A program made the translations under genes and the position numbers. Source: Sphaerisporangium album (GTDB lineage Bacteria > Actinomycetota > Actinomycetes > Streptosporangiales > Streptosporangiaceae). From it: a stretch of 64,000 nucleotides of DNA. The notes beneath the pieces are model-generated. The model did no database searches. It worked only from the letters and a program-made list of their open reading frames with translations, and was not told the origin of the DNA. Each line of letters begins with the position of its first letter. Position 1 is the first letter of the stretch. Shown one piece after another: positions 16,573 to 25,580 of the stretch. The stretch covers positions 248,001 through 312,000 of the forward strand of contig NZ_QOIL01000003.1 in the NCBI RefSeq assembly GCF_003323745.1. Reading direction: 5' to 3'.

Positions 16573-17720
16573 CCAACGGAAGCGCGTGACGAGCGCCTGG
16601 TGCGCTGTACACCTATGAGCACCGGGCCCCTCCCCTCCCGCCCGCTACGCCCCTGCTCGACCGGCGCCGGGTCGGCGGGAAGTGGTACGGCCGATCCGGC
16701 GCCGGCGTGCGGTGGGTCGCCCGGTGGACGTCCGTGGACGGCTCACCGGCCGATTCCGGAGCCGGGACGGCGGCCCTGTGGCGCCGAGAGCGCGGGCCAC
16801 AGGGCCGGCCGAATGTCCGGTGACTTCACAGGGAATTCGTTTCACGCTCCGACGCGGCACCACGTACCTGGGAGAACACAAAACCGAATTGTGTTCAGTT
16901 TCCTCCTCGGGGACATTGGAGGCGTCCGTCAGCCCCTACACATCCCCTCATTCGCCTTTCTTCCGATCGCGCGCCATCGCGTCCCCACCGTGCGCACGAG
17001 CGCCAACGCGGTAGGCCCAAGCTCCTCCCATGACTGGTCCACTGACCAGTGGTCGGATCCGGTTGTGAGCCTGGCCTGCACAAACACCGCCGCCCCGGCG
17101 CCGAGCGATATCACCGCCGCGGGACGTTCCGTCGCGAAGTGAGGACCCGGCGATTCCGGGACCTTGAAATGAGGACCGGACCGGCCCTATTCTCCCGCCC
17201 CCGCCGACACGCCCCCGCGCCGCGTCCCCGAGCCATTGAATTGACACCGCCGCAGGCGGCCGGGAAGCCCCGGATGCCTCCGTCTCGTCACCGTGCCGAT
17301 TTTCACGCTGTGATGTCCCAATACGCACGCCCCGTCGCGCCCCCGGCACTTCAGCCCCGCGCCAACCCCACCTTCCAGCCACCTCTTCCACACCCCGTCA
17401 CATTCCGTGACGCTTTGCCAATTTCACTTTCCCCGGCCGATCCCGTCGGCCGATCACCCCGCCCGCCCCATCCGGTCTCCATTCGAGTACCTTCGGCCGA
17501 CCCCAAACCCCCCGGCCGAACTCCCGGCCAGAACCCGCTGACCGGAGGACGCACACAGCGGACTACTGAAAGACGTTTCAGCGATTTCGCAGACCTTGCA
17601 CAGAACCGAAGATCAGTAGCCGCACCATCACCCCACGCAACCGAGCCTCTACGCAAATCGGACATAAGGGTCAGAGATCGTCCCCCCGTGCCCCGATTCG
17701 CTGCCGGTCATCCAGAAAGT
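16573..17720. other. About 1.1 kb without a convincing gene
   Basis: No frame shows codon bias or motifs. The segment contains a perfect 7-bp inverted repeat, ACTGGTC/GACCAGT, at 17033-17050 and a smaller one, CTGAAA-GACG-TTTCAG, around 17566-17581. Either may be a regulator site. The last part is upstream DNA of the amylase gene. Confidence 0.55.
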
Positions 17721-17721
17721 T

Positions 17722-17739
17722 TCTGCAAGCTATTGCAGA
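17722..17739. promoter_or_regulatory. Inverted repeat TCTGCAA-N4-TTGCAGA upstream of the amylase gene, candidate MalR operator
   Basis: A perfect 7-bp inverted repeat with a 4-base spacer (GCTA), about 330 bp ahead of the amylase ATG. A related CTTGCA word occurs near 17594. Repeats built on CTTGCAG/TTGCAA are found near amylase promoters controlled by MalR in Streptomyces, as I recall, and a MalR-like gene follows the amylase. No -10/-35 could be assigned with confidence. Confidence 0.5.
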
Positions 17740-18068
17740 GCGGTCGCCCACGTGAGTAACTTCCGGGCAACACCTAGGAAATCTGAACACGGAGGCCCCT
17801 ATGGTGTGCGCACTCCGTCCTGCGAGAGGTCCCCCCGCCGGTACCGCCCGCCAGATCACCGGGCTCCGGCTTCCTCAGGCCGCCGTCGGGACGACAGCCG
17901 TCCAGGCCATCCCACGACATCACGGCTTCGCGCGGGTCCGCGCGACCACCCCGAAGCCGGCACGCGCCGCCCGCGCCCCGGCGCGGGTCCGCGGACACGG
18001 CGGGCCGGGTGTTCCCCCACCCGGCCCGGCACACGGGATCCCCCCTCACGCTCTGGAGAACCCCGCTC

Positions 18069-21000
18069 ATGAGAGTCTACAAATCAATCGTCGCGGTCGC
18101 GTTGGGCGGCTTGGCGAGCACCGTGATCACGGTGTCGGCCATGTCCGGCACGCCTGCGAGCGCCGCCCCTCCCACCCCCGGCGTCATCGCCAACCTCTGG
18201 AACTGGAACTGGAAGTCCGTCGCCACCGAGTGCACCACCGTCCTCGGCCCCGCCGGGTACGCCGCGGTGCAGGTGGCGCCCCCGCAGGACTCGATGACCC
18301 AGGGCGGCTCGGTCTGGTGGGACGTCTACCAGCCGGCCCGCTACGAGCTGACCAGCAAGTTCGGCAACGAAGCCGCGTTCAGGAGCATGGTGGACGCCTG
18401 CCACGCGGCCGGCGTCAAGGTGCAGGTCGACGCGGTCATCAACCACATGACCGGCATGGGCAGCACCAGCTACGGCGGGTATGCCTTCGGCAAGTACAAC
18501 TACCCGGGGCTCTACACCGCCTCCGACTTCCACACCCCCACCTGCGCGATCGGCAACTACGGCGACGCGTCGAACGTGCAGAACTGCGAGCTGGTGGGGT
18601 TGTCCGACCTGAACACCGGCTCCGACGCCGTCCGCACCAAGATCGCGGGTTATCTCGACAAGCTCACCGGCCTGGGCGTGGACGGCTTCCGCATCGACGC
18701 GGCCAAGCACATCAGCCCTGCCGACCTGGCCGCGATCAAGGCCAAGCTGACCGGCCCGGCGTACTTCCACCAGGAGGTCATCGCGGGTGGCTCGGGCGAG
18801 GCCGTGCAGCCCAGCCAGTACACCGGCATCGGCGACGTCGACGAGTTCGTTTACGGGCGCCGGCTGCGCGAGCACTTCCTCAGCGGGCAGATCAAGAACC
18901 TGAACGGCTTCGGCGAGAGCTCGGGGCTGTCCGTGCCGAGCGACAAGGCCGTGGTCTTCGTCGCCAACCACGACACCGAGCGGGGCGGCAGCACGCTCAG
19001 CTACAAGGACGGCGGCACCTACCGGCTGGCCAACGTGTTCATGCTGGCCTGGCCGTTCGGCACGCCGAGCGTGTACTCCGGCTTCACCTTCGGCAACCCC
19101 GAGGCGGGACCGCCGTCCTCGGGCGGCGGCCTCGTCACCGACACCGACTGCTCGAACGGCCAGTGGAACTGCTTGGACCGCGAGATGTCCGGCATGGTGG
19201 GCTTCCACAACGCCGTGCGCGGCACCGCGGTCGCCAACTGGACCGACGACGGCAACAACCTCATCGCGTTCAGCCGCGGCGCCAAGGGCTGGGTCGCGAT
19301 CAACAACGGCACCACCGCCGTCAGCCGCTCCTTCACCACCGGGCTGCCGGCCGGGACGTACCAGAACCTGGCGGGAAGCGGCTCGGTGTCCGTGAACGCG
19401 AGCGGGGTCGCCACGGTGAGCGTCGCCGCGAAGAGCGCGGTCGCCATCCGTGCCGGAGCCTCGTCCACGCCGTCCCCCTCCCCCACGACGCCACCGCCGA
19501 CGGGCACCGCCACGGTGTACTACAAGACGACCTGGACGACCGCCAACATCCACTACGGCATAAACGGCACCTGGACGACCGTCCCCGGCGTCCCCATGGA
19601 CGCCCCCTGCGCCGGCTGGAAGAAGAAGACCGTCGACCTCGGCGGCGCGGCCACCTTCCAGGTCACCTTCAACAACGGGTCGGGCACCTGGGACAACAAC
19701 AACGGGCGCGACTACACCCTCGGGACCGGCGTCTCGACCGTCCAGAACGGCGTCGTGACCGGCAACGCCGCCGACCCGTGCGGCACCGGGTCCCCCTCCC
19801 CGTCGCCGTCCGTCTCCCCGACCCCGACCGCGGGCAACACGGCCACCGTGTTCTACTACAAGAAGACCAGGGGCTGGGCCTCCGCCAACATCCACTACCA
19901 GCCCACCGGCGGTTCGTGGACGACGGTCCCCGGCGTCCCGATGAACGAGACGACCTGCGCCGACTGGGCCAAGAAGACGATCGCCCTCGGGTCCGCCGGC
20001 GGGCTGAAGGCCGCCTTCAACAACGGGTCGGGCACCTGGGACAACAACAACGGCGCCGACTACGCCATCGGGCTCGGCACCACCACGGTCAAGGACGGGG
20101 TCGTGCGCGCCAACGCGCCGGAGCCGTGCGTGCCCGAGCCGCCGGACACCACGCCGCCGACCGTGCCCACCGGTCTCACGACCACCGCGAGCGGTACCAC
20201 CGTCCGCGTCGCCTGGAACGCCTCGACCGACAACGTCGGCGTCACCGGGTACGAGATCAGCAGGGTCACGGGCACCGGCGCACCGCTCGTCCGGGCCGCG
20301 GGCGCGACCACGTACAACGACTCCGGCCTGGACGCGCAGACGACCTACGCGTACCAGGTGCGGGCACTGGACGCGGCCGGCAACCGGTCCGCGTACACCA
20401 CCGCGGTCTCGGTCAGGACGGGCGACGCGCCGCCCCCGCCGACCCAGGGGACCCCGCTGGGCGGCGACCCGCGCGACGACACCATCTACTTCGTCATGAC
20501 CGCGCGGTTCTACGACGGGGACACCTCGAACAACCGTGGTGGAAGCCAGAACATCCGCTCCGGCAACGCGGCGAACAACGACCCGATGTTCCGCGGCGAC
20601 TTCAAGGGCCTCATCGACAAGCTCGACTACATCAAGGGGCTCGGGTTCTCGGCGATCTGGATCACGCCGGTCATCCTCAACCGGTCCGACTACGACTTCC
20701 ACGGCTACCACGGCTGGGACTTCTACCGGGTGGACACCCGCCTGGAGACCCCCGGCGCCGGCTACCAGGACCTCATCAACAAGGCGCACGCCAAGGGCAT
20801 CAAGATCTTCCAGGACGTGGTCTACAACCACAGCTCGCGCTGGGGCGCCAAGGGCCTGTACGTCCCGCCCGTGTACGGCGTGCGCGACGAGCAGTGGAAG
20901 TGGCTGTACAGCAGGAAGGACCCGTCCGCCGCGTACGACCCGATGGTGGAGCACCAGGGGAACGACCCGGACATGACGCCCGCCCAGAACGAGATGGCCA

Positions 21001-22424
21001 AGGGCCGGCCGTACAACGGCGACCTGTGGTCGACCGAGGAGCCGACGGGCAACACCTGCCGGAGCTGGGGCACGCCCACGCAGTACTTCAGCCCCGAGGG
21101 CTACCGCATCTACAACTGCCAGTGGCCGAGCCCGACCTCGGGCATGTTCCCCTCGGCCCTGTACCACCAGTGCTGGATCGGCAACTGGGAAGGCGAGGAC
21201 TCGCGCAGCTGCTGGCTGCACGAGGACCTGGCCGACTTCAACACCGAGAACGCGCAGGTCCAGAAGTACCTGATCGACGCCTACAACCGGTACATCGACA
21301 TGGGCGTGGACGGGTTCCGCGTCGACACCGCCGTGCACGTCCCGAGGGTCACGTGGAACCGGCGGTTCCTGCCCGCGATCTACGACCACATCACGCAGAA
21401 GTTCGGCGCGGGCAAGGCCAAGGACTTCTACATCTTCGGCGAGGTCGCGGCGTTCGTGAACGACAAGTGGAACCGCGGCTCGGTCAACCACTCGGCGCAG
21501 TTCTACACCTGGAAGGAGCGCAAGGACTACAGCGCCGACGACGTGGCGGCGGCGCTGGAGCAGTACGACTATGAAGAGCAGCTCGGTCCGGGCAACCAGC
21601 CGACCAGCACCAACGCGTTCCTGAACGGCAACGCCTACCACGCGCCCGACCACGCGAAGTTCTCCGGCATGAACATCATCGACATGCGCATGCACATGAA
21701 CTTCTCGGACGCGCAGAACGCCTTCAACAACGGCAAGGACTCCGACGACAGCACCAACGACGCCACCTACAACGCCGTCTACGTCGACTCGCACGACTAC
21801 GGCCCCAACAAGTCGGGCTTCCGGTACACCGGCGGCACCGACGCCTGGGCCGAGAACATGAGCCTGATGTGGACGTTCCGCGGCATCCCCACGCTGTACT
21901 ACGGGTCGGAGATCGAGTTCCAGAAGGGCAAGCCGGTCGACTGCGGGCCGACGTGCCCGCTGGCCACCACCGGACGCGCGTACTACGGCGACAAGATCGA
22001 GGGCAGCGTCACGGCGAGCGACTTCGGGGTCGTCTCCAGCGCCTCCGGCCCCGTCGCCACCACGCTGAGCCAGCCGCTGGTCAAGCACGTGCAGCGGCTC
22101 AACCAGATCCGCCGGGCGATCCCGGCGCTGCGCAAGGGGCAGTACGCCACGCAGGGAGTCACCGGGCAGATGGCGTACAAGCGCCGCTTCACCGAAGGCT
22201 CGGTGGACAGCTTCGTCCTGGTGACCATCTCGGGGAACGCCACGTTCACCGGCATCCCGAACGGCAGGTACGTGGACGCCGTCACCGGTGACAGCAGGAC
22301 GGTCACCGACGGCACGTTGTCGATCAGCCTGACCGGCAAGGGCAACATGCGCGCCTACGTGCTGGACCTGCCCGGCAACCCGGCCCCGGGCAGGATCGGC
22401 GCCGACGGGCCGTACCTGAAATAG
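18069..22424 (+). CDS. Secreted bi-catalytic alpha-amylase (GH13 - CBM - CBM - Fn3 - GH13)
   Basis: 1451 residues, about three times a normal amylase. A signal peptide (to about residue 33, ending TPASAA) leads into a first GH13 domain (35-470) with catalytic Asp in GVDGFRIDAAKH, Glu in FHQEVI and Asp in VANHDTERG. Two homologous starch-binding modules follow (about 480-565 and 591-681), each ending FNNGSGTWDNNNG..DY, of CBM25/26 type, joined by Pro/Ser/Thr linkers. An Fn3 domain (about 690-784) leads to a second, different GH13 domain (from about 796) with GVDGFRVDTAVH, IFGEVAAF and YVDSHDYGPN, so both active sites look complete. The first domain resembles Streptomyces amylases, while the second has the NDPMFRGDFKGLIDKLDYIKGLG pattern of extracellular maltogenic or pullulan-acting types. 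It degrades starch outside the cell. Probably repressed by the MalR-like protein encoded downstream. Confidence 0.93.
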   Translation: MRVYKSIVAVALGGLASTVITVSAMSGTPASAAPPTPGVIANLWNWNWKSVATECTTVLGPAGYAAVQVAPPQDSMTQGGSVWWDVYQPARYELTSKFGNEAAFRSMVDACHAAGVKVQVDAVINHMTGMGSTSYGGYAFGKYNYPGLYTASDFHTPTCAIGNYGDASNVQNCELVGLSDLNTGSDAVRTKIAGYLDKLTGLGVDGFRIDAAKHISPADLAAIKAKLTGPAYFHQEVIAGGSGEAVQPSQYTGIGDVDEFVYGRRLREHFLSGQIKNLNGFGESSGLSVPSDKAVVFVANHDTERGGSTLSYKDGGTYRLANVFMLAWPFGTPSVYSGFTFGNPEAGPPSSGGGLVTDTDCSNGQWNCLDREMSGMVGFHNAVRGTAVANWTDDGNNLIAFSRGAKGWVAINNGTTAVSRSFTTGLPAGTYQNLAGSGSVSVNASGVATVSVAAKSAVAIRAGASSTPSPSPTTPPPTGTATVYYKTTWTTANIHYGINGTWTTVPGVPMDAPCAGWKKKTVDLGGAATFQVTFNNGSGTWDNNNGRDYTLGTGVSTVQNGVVTGNAADPCGTGSPSPSPSVSPTPTAGNTATVFYYKKTRGWASANIHYQPTGGSWTTVPGVPMNETTCADWAKKTIALGSAGGLKAAFNNGSGTWDNNNGADYAIGLGTTTVKDGVVRANAPEPCVPEPPDTTPPTVPTGLTTTASGTTVRVAWNASTDNVGVTGYEISRVTGTGAPLVRAAGATTYNDSGLDAQTTYAYQVRALDAAGNRSAYTTAVSVRTGDAPPPPTQGTPLGGDPRDDTIYFVMTARFYDGDTSNNRGGSQNIRSGNAANNDPMFRGDFKGLIDKLDYIKGLGFSAIWITPVILNRSDYDFHGYHGWDFYRVDTRLETPGAGYQDLINKAHAKGIKIFQDVVYNHSSRWGAKGLYVPPVYGVRDEQWKWLYSRKDPSAAYDPMVEHQGNDPDMTPAQNEMAKGRPYNGDLWSTEEPTGNTCRSWGTPTQYFSPEGYRIYNCQWPSPTSGMFPSALYHQCWIGNWEGEDSRSCWLHEDLADFNTENAQVQKYLIDAYNRYIDMGVDGFRVDTAVHVPRVTWNRRFLPAIYDHITQKFGAGKAKDFYIFGEVAAFVNDKWNRGSVNHSAQFYTWKERKDYSADDVAAALEQYDYEEQLGPGNQPTSTNAFLNGNAYHAPDHAKFSGMNIIDMRMHMNFSDAQNAFNNGKDSDDSTNDATYNAVYVDSHDYGPNKSGFRYTGGTDAWAENMSLMWTFRGIPTLYYGSEIEFQKGKPVDCGPTCPLATTGRAYYGDKIEGSVTASDFGVVSSASGPVATTLSQPLVKHVQRLNQIRRAIPALRKGQYATQGVTGQMAYKRRFTEGSVDSFVLVTISGNATFTGIPNGRYVDAVTGDSRTVTDGTLSISLTGKGNMRAYVLDLPGNPAPGRIGADGPYLK

Positions 22425-22451
22425 CCGTACCCGAAGTAGACGGCCGGGCCG

Positions 22452-22489
22452 GAGTCGGGGTGGGAAGCGACCGCTTCCCACCCCGACTC
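22452..22489. terminator. Terminator after the amylase gene
   Basis: A perfect 18-bp inverted repeat (22452-22469 with 22472-22489) separated by only two bases, 28 bp past the amylase stop. In RNA the central pairs open into a 4-6 base loop. No T-run follows. Confidence 0.85.
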
Positions 22490-22504
22490 ACATGCCCGGC
22501 CCGG

Positions 22505-22717
22505 TCAGCGCGAGCGGCTGACCGTGCCCCGTAGGCGGGCGCCCGAGGCGACCACGATGTCGATGCCGGCGTCCGCGACCGGTGCGCCCGTTCCGGCCCG
22601 CAGAGCCTGCAAGCGGTTCCACGTCACGCCTCGGCCTCCGGCGTCGGCCCGCGCCGCACCGGACGCCTCGTCCCAGGCGCTCCACGCCGGCACGGAACCC
22701 TCCTCATGCCTCGTCAT
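22505..22717 (-). CDS. Possible small hypothetical protein
   Basis: A 70-residue frame (starts MTRHEEGSVPAWSAWDEASG, ends RLRGTVSRSR) sits between the amylase terminator and the MalR-like gene, divergent from the latter. It has no membrane segment or motif that I recognise. Placement, with its 3' end meeting a bidirectional-looking terminator, is the only support. A gene here is uncertain; the stretch could simply be upstream DNA of the repressor gene. Confidence 0.3.
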   Translation of the reverse strand: MTRHEEGSVPAWSAWDEASGAARADAGGRGVTWNRLQALRAGTGAPVADAGIDIVVASGARLRGTVSRSR

Positions 22718-22841
22718 CCCTCGTCATCGTCGCGATTTCCTGGAAGGACGGGGTGCTCCCCTTCGCTACTCTGGAGGCCAGGCTTGCCCGTCGTCACGGC
22801 GCGGCGGCCCACAGGCGGGCAAGAAAGGTGAATGAGCCGTC

Positions 22842-23870
22842 ATGACAATGCGCCTCGCCGACATCGCCGCCCATGCCGGCGTGAGTGAGGCGACCGTGAG
22901 CCGGGTGCTCAACAACAAGCCGGGGGTGGCGCCGGCCACGCGGCAGGCGGTGCTCACGGCCCTCGACGTGCTGGGCTACGAACGCCCCGACCGGCTGCGC
23001 CAGCAGCGCACCGGCCTGATCGGCCTGATCCTCCCCGAGCTGAACAACCCCGTCTTCCCGGCGTTCGCGCAGGTCATCGAGAGCGCGCTCGTCCTTTCCG
23101 GCTACACCGCGGTGCTCTGCACCCAGTCCCCCGGCGGCATCGCCGAGGACGACTACACCGAGCTGCTCCTGGAGCGCGGGGTCTCAGGCATCATCTTCGT
23201 CAGCGGCCTGCACGCCGACTCGCAGTCCGACCGCTCCCGCTACGCGCGGCTGATCGAGCTCGGCCTGCCGATGGTCCTCGTCAACGGCTTCCGCGCCGAC
23301 ATCGAGGCGCACTACATCTCCAACGACGACGACGCCGCGCTCGACATGGCCGTCCGGCACCTGGCCTCGCTCGGACACCGGCGCATCGGCCTGGCCATCG
23401 GCCAGCAGCGCTTCGTCCCCACGATCCGCAAGACGAACGGCTTCCGCCGCGCCATGGCCGAGTGCGGAGACGGCTCCGACCCCGCCGAGCTCGTCGTCAA
23501 CACCCTCTACACCTTGGAGGGCGGGCAGTCAGCCGCGCAGCAGCTCCTCGACCGCGGCTGCACCGCTATCTGCTGCGGCAGCGACATCATGGCGATCGGT
23601 GCCATCCGCGGCGCCCGCCAGCGCGGCCTGCGCGTGCCCGAGGACGTCTCGGTCGTCGGCTTCGACGACTCCCCGATGACCGCCTACCTCGACCCCCCGC
23701 TCACCACCATCCGCCAGCCCGTCCGCGAGATGGGCCTGGCCGCGGTGGCGAGCCTCCTGGACGAGATCAGCGGCATCCCCGCCCCCCGCACCGAACTCCT
23801 CTACCGCCCCGAACTGGTAGTCCGCCGTTCCACCGCCCCCGCCCCCACCCGCCTCCCCACCACCGCCTGA
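22842..23870 (+). CDS. malR: LacI-family repressor, MalR-like
   Basis: 342 residues: an N-terminal LacI helix-turn-helix (RLADIAAHAGVSEATVSRVLNNKPGVAPATRQAVLTALDVLGYE) and a periplasmic-binding-protein-like effector domain (GLIGLILPELNNPVFPAFAQVIE...VSVVGFDDSPMTAYLDPPLTTIRQP). The DNA-binding domain closely resembles Streptomyces MalR/Reg1, the maltose-responsive repressor of amylase and maltose-uptake genes. It lies 400 bp after the amylase gene in the same direction with a terminator between. Unlike the usual arrangement, no malEFG genes adjoin it; the ABC transporter at 38-41 kb has a different operator. Effector is probably maltose or maltodextrin (inference). Confidence 0.85.
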   Translation: MTMRLADIAAHAGVSEATVSRVLNNKPGVAPATRQAVLTALDVLGYERPDRLRQQRTGLIGLILPELNNPVFPAFAQVIESALVLSGYTAVLCTQSPGGIAEDDYTELLLERGVSGIIFVSGLHADSQSDRSRYARLIELGLPMVLVNGFRADIEAHYISNDDDAALDMAVRHLASLGHRRIGLAIGQQRFVPTIRKTNGFRRAMAECGDGSDPAELVVNTLYTLEGGQSAAQQLLDRGCTAICCGSDIMAIGAIRGARQRGLRVPEDVSVVGFDDSPMTAYLDPPLTTIRQPVREMGLAAVASLLDEISGIPAPRTELLYRPELVVRRSTAPAPTRLPTTA

Positions 23871-24122
23871 CACCAGACGCGAGACCGCACGGGCGTAGCC
23901 CTGCCGGCGGGTGGATGCCGACGGGCTACGAGGAAGGTGCGGCGGTGCCGTCCGCACGGCCACCCGCGTGACCTGACCGGCGGTGACGCGGGGCCATCCG
24001 CATCTCGACGCCATCCGTTATGCCGGTTCCGTTGCAAGTCGGTCACGCTGCGTGCGTTCGGCTCGGCCGCTCGCGGCAGGGGTGAGATCGTCGGGGCGGT
24101 GGAGCTATGGAGGGGCGTGCGG

Positions 24123-25361
24123 ATGGACGGTGCGGCCGGGTACGCGGTGATCGACGTGGAGACGACAGGGCTGCGGCCTTCGTGGCATGACCGGGTGGTG
24201 GAGGTAGGGATCGTCCATCTCGACGTCGCGGGACGGGTCACGGGCGAGTGGAGCACGCTGGTGAACCCGGAACGCGACCTCGGGCCACAGCGCGTCCACG
24301 GCATCGACGCCGCCGACGTCCGTCACGCTCCGACGTTCAAGGACATCGCCGGGGCCCTGGTCCGCTTACTCCGGGGCCGCGTGCCCGTCGCCCACAACTT
24401 ACGGTTCGACCTCGGCTTCCTCACGCACGAGTTCGCCCGCCTCGGCGTGGAGGTGCCACTGCGCCACGACCTCGGCGTGTGCACGATGGAACAGGCCGCC
24501 CGGTTCCTGCCGCAGGCCCCGCGCAACCTCGCCGGCTGCTGCGCCATGGCGGACATCCCACTCGACGGGCACCACGACGCCCTCGTCGACGCCCGCGCCG
24601 CGGCGTCCCTGCTGCGCCACTACCTCGCCCTGAGCCACCCGGACGTCCCCTGGAGCGCGGAACTCGACGCCGGGACCCGGGCGTCCTGGCCGCGGCTTTC
24701 CGGCGAGGACGCCCAGGGGGTCCGGCGCGGCGTCTCGGCCCAACGTGACGGCCACTTCCTCGCCCGCATCCTCGACCGCCTCCCCCGCGCCCCGCGGCCC
24801 GTCCACGCGGACGCCTACCTGGCCTTGCTCGACCAGGCGCTGCTGGACCATCACATCTCCGCGACCGAGGCCGACGCCCTCGTGGACGTGGCCGGCCGCC
24901 TGGGGCTGGCGCGCGCGGACGTGGAGAAGCTGCACCGTGACTACCTGGCCGCCGTGGCTCAGGCGGCGCGGGCCGACGGGGTCGTCACCGACGCCGAGCG
25001 CCGCGAGATCGAGCTCGTGTCCATGCTTCTCGGCCTTCCGCCCGCGGCCGCCGCCGAGGCCCTGGCCGCCGCCGACCGGCACCGGCCGGACCGGATCCCG
25101 CGCTACCGGCTCGAACCGGGCGACCTCATCGCCTTCACCGGCGAGATGGACGGAGGACGCGAAGCCTGGGAGCGCCTGGCGAGCGCGGCGTCGTACGTCC
25201 CCCACCCGAACGTCACCAAGAAGGTCCGCCTCCTGGTCGCCGCCGACCCCAACACGCTTTCGGGGAAGGCGCGCAAGGCTCGCGGCTACGGCATTCCCAT
25301 CGTGACCCCGGAGGCCTTCGCGCGCATGGTCGGGGTGAGCCCGCGTCCGGCGGGGCCTTGA
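24123..25361 (+). CDS. DnaQ-like 3'-5' exonuclease with TerB-like and BRCT regions
   Basis: 412 residues. The N-terminal domain (1-165) is a DEDDh exonuclease: VIDVETTG (Exo I, Asp/Glu), VAHNLRFDLGFL (Exo II) and GHHDALVDARAAA (Exo III with His and Asp). The middle has two helical units, the second (AQAARADGVVTDAERREIELVSMLLGL) resembling TerB/DjlA acidic helices. The C-terminal 80 residues (GDLIAFTGEM...KARGYGIPIVTPEAFARMV) form a BRCT domain as in DNA ligase. This architecture is seen in actinobacterial DNA-repair or polymerase III epsilon-like proteins of unknown detailed role. Two TTA codons occur (near 24366 and 24400). Start: ATG after GGAGCTATGGAGG. Confidence 0.88.
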   Translation: MDGAAGYAVIDVETTGLRPSWHDRVVEVGIVHLDVAGRVTGEWSTLVNPERDLGPQRVHGIDAADVRHAPTFKDIAGALVRLLRGRVPVAHNLRFDLGFLTHEFARLGVEVPLRHDLGVCTMEQAARFLPQAPRNLAGCCAMADIPLDGHHDALVDARAAASLLRHYLALSHPDVPWSAELDAGTRASWPRLSGEDAQGVRRGVSAQRDGHFLARILDRLPRAPRPVHADAYLALLDQALLDHHISATEADALVDVAGRLGLARADVEKLHRDYLAAVAQAARADGVVTDAERREIELVSMLLGLPPAAAAEALAAADRHRPDRIPRYRLEPGDLIAFTGEMDGGREAWERLASAASYVPHPNVTKKVRLLVAADPNTLSGKARKARGYGIPIVTPEAFARMVGVSPRPAGP

Positions 25362-25407
25362 CCGCGGCGGAGCGTCCCTCATATGACTCAGGTGATCAAA
25401 TGACTGT

Positions 25408-25436
25408 GGGCACTCTCTTCGTCGAAGAGAATGCCC
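25408..25436. terminator. Hairpin between the exonuclease gene and tRNA-Lys
   Basis: Arms 25408-25420 and 25424-25436 pair over 12 of 13 positions (one C/A mismatch) around a 3-base loop. It lies between two converging transcription units and could end both. Confidence 0.65.
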
Positions 25437-25455
25437 AGGTCATCGGCGTTAGCCG

Positions 25456-25532
25456 TGGTGCGCCGCCAGGGACTCGAACCCCGGACCCGCTGATTAAGAG
25501 TCAGCTGCTCTAACCAACTGAGCTAGCGGCGC
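25456..25532 (-). tRNA. tRNA-Lys (anticodon CTT)
   Basis: On the minus strand the 7-bp acceptor stem GCGCCGC/GCGGCGC, D arm with AGCTCAGTTGGT, anticodon stem GCTGA/TCAGC around CTCTTAA, and T arm GGGTTCGAGTCCC are all present. The 3' CCA is encoded. The anticodon CTT reads AAG lysine codons. No phage-like integrase or duplicated 3' end is seen near it, so there is no sign that it serves as an attachment site here. Confidence 0.97.
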
Positions 25533-25580
25533 GTTGGCTAGGGCGACTTTAGCAGTACCCGCGCGGGCGCGCACATCGAG

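Noticed and set aside
17049-17759. 236-codon plus-strand frame before the amylase
   Set aside because: Pro/Arg-rich low-complexity translation and it covers probable promoter and operator DNA.
25456-25532. tRNA-Lys as integration site of a mobile element
   Set aside because: No integrase, excisionase or duplicated tRNA 3' end was found on either side.
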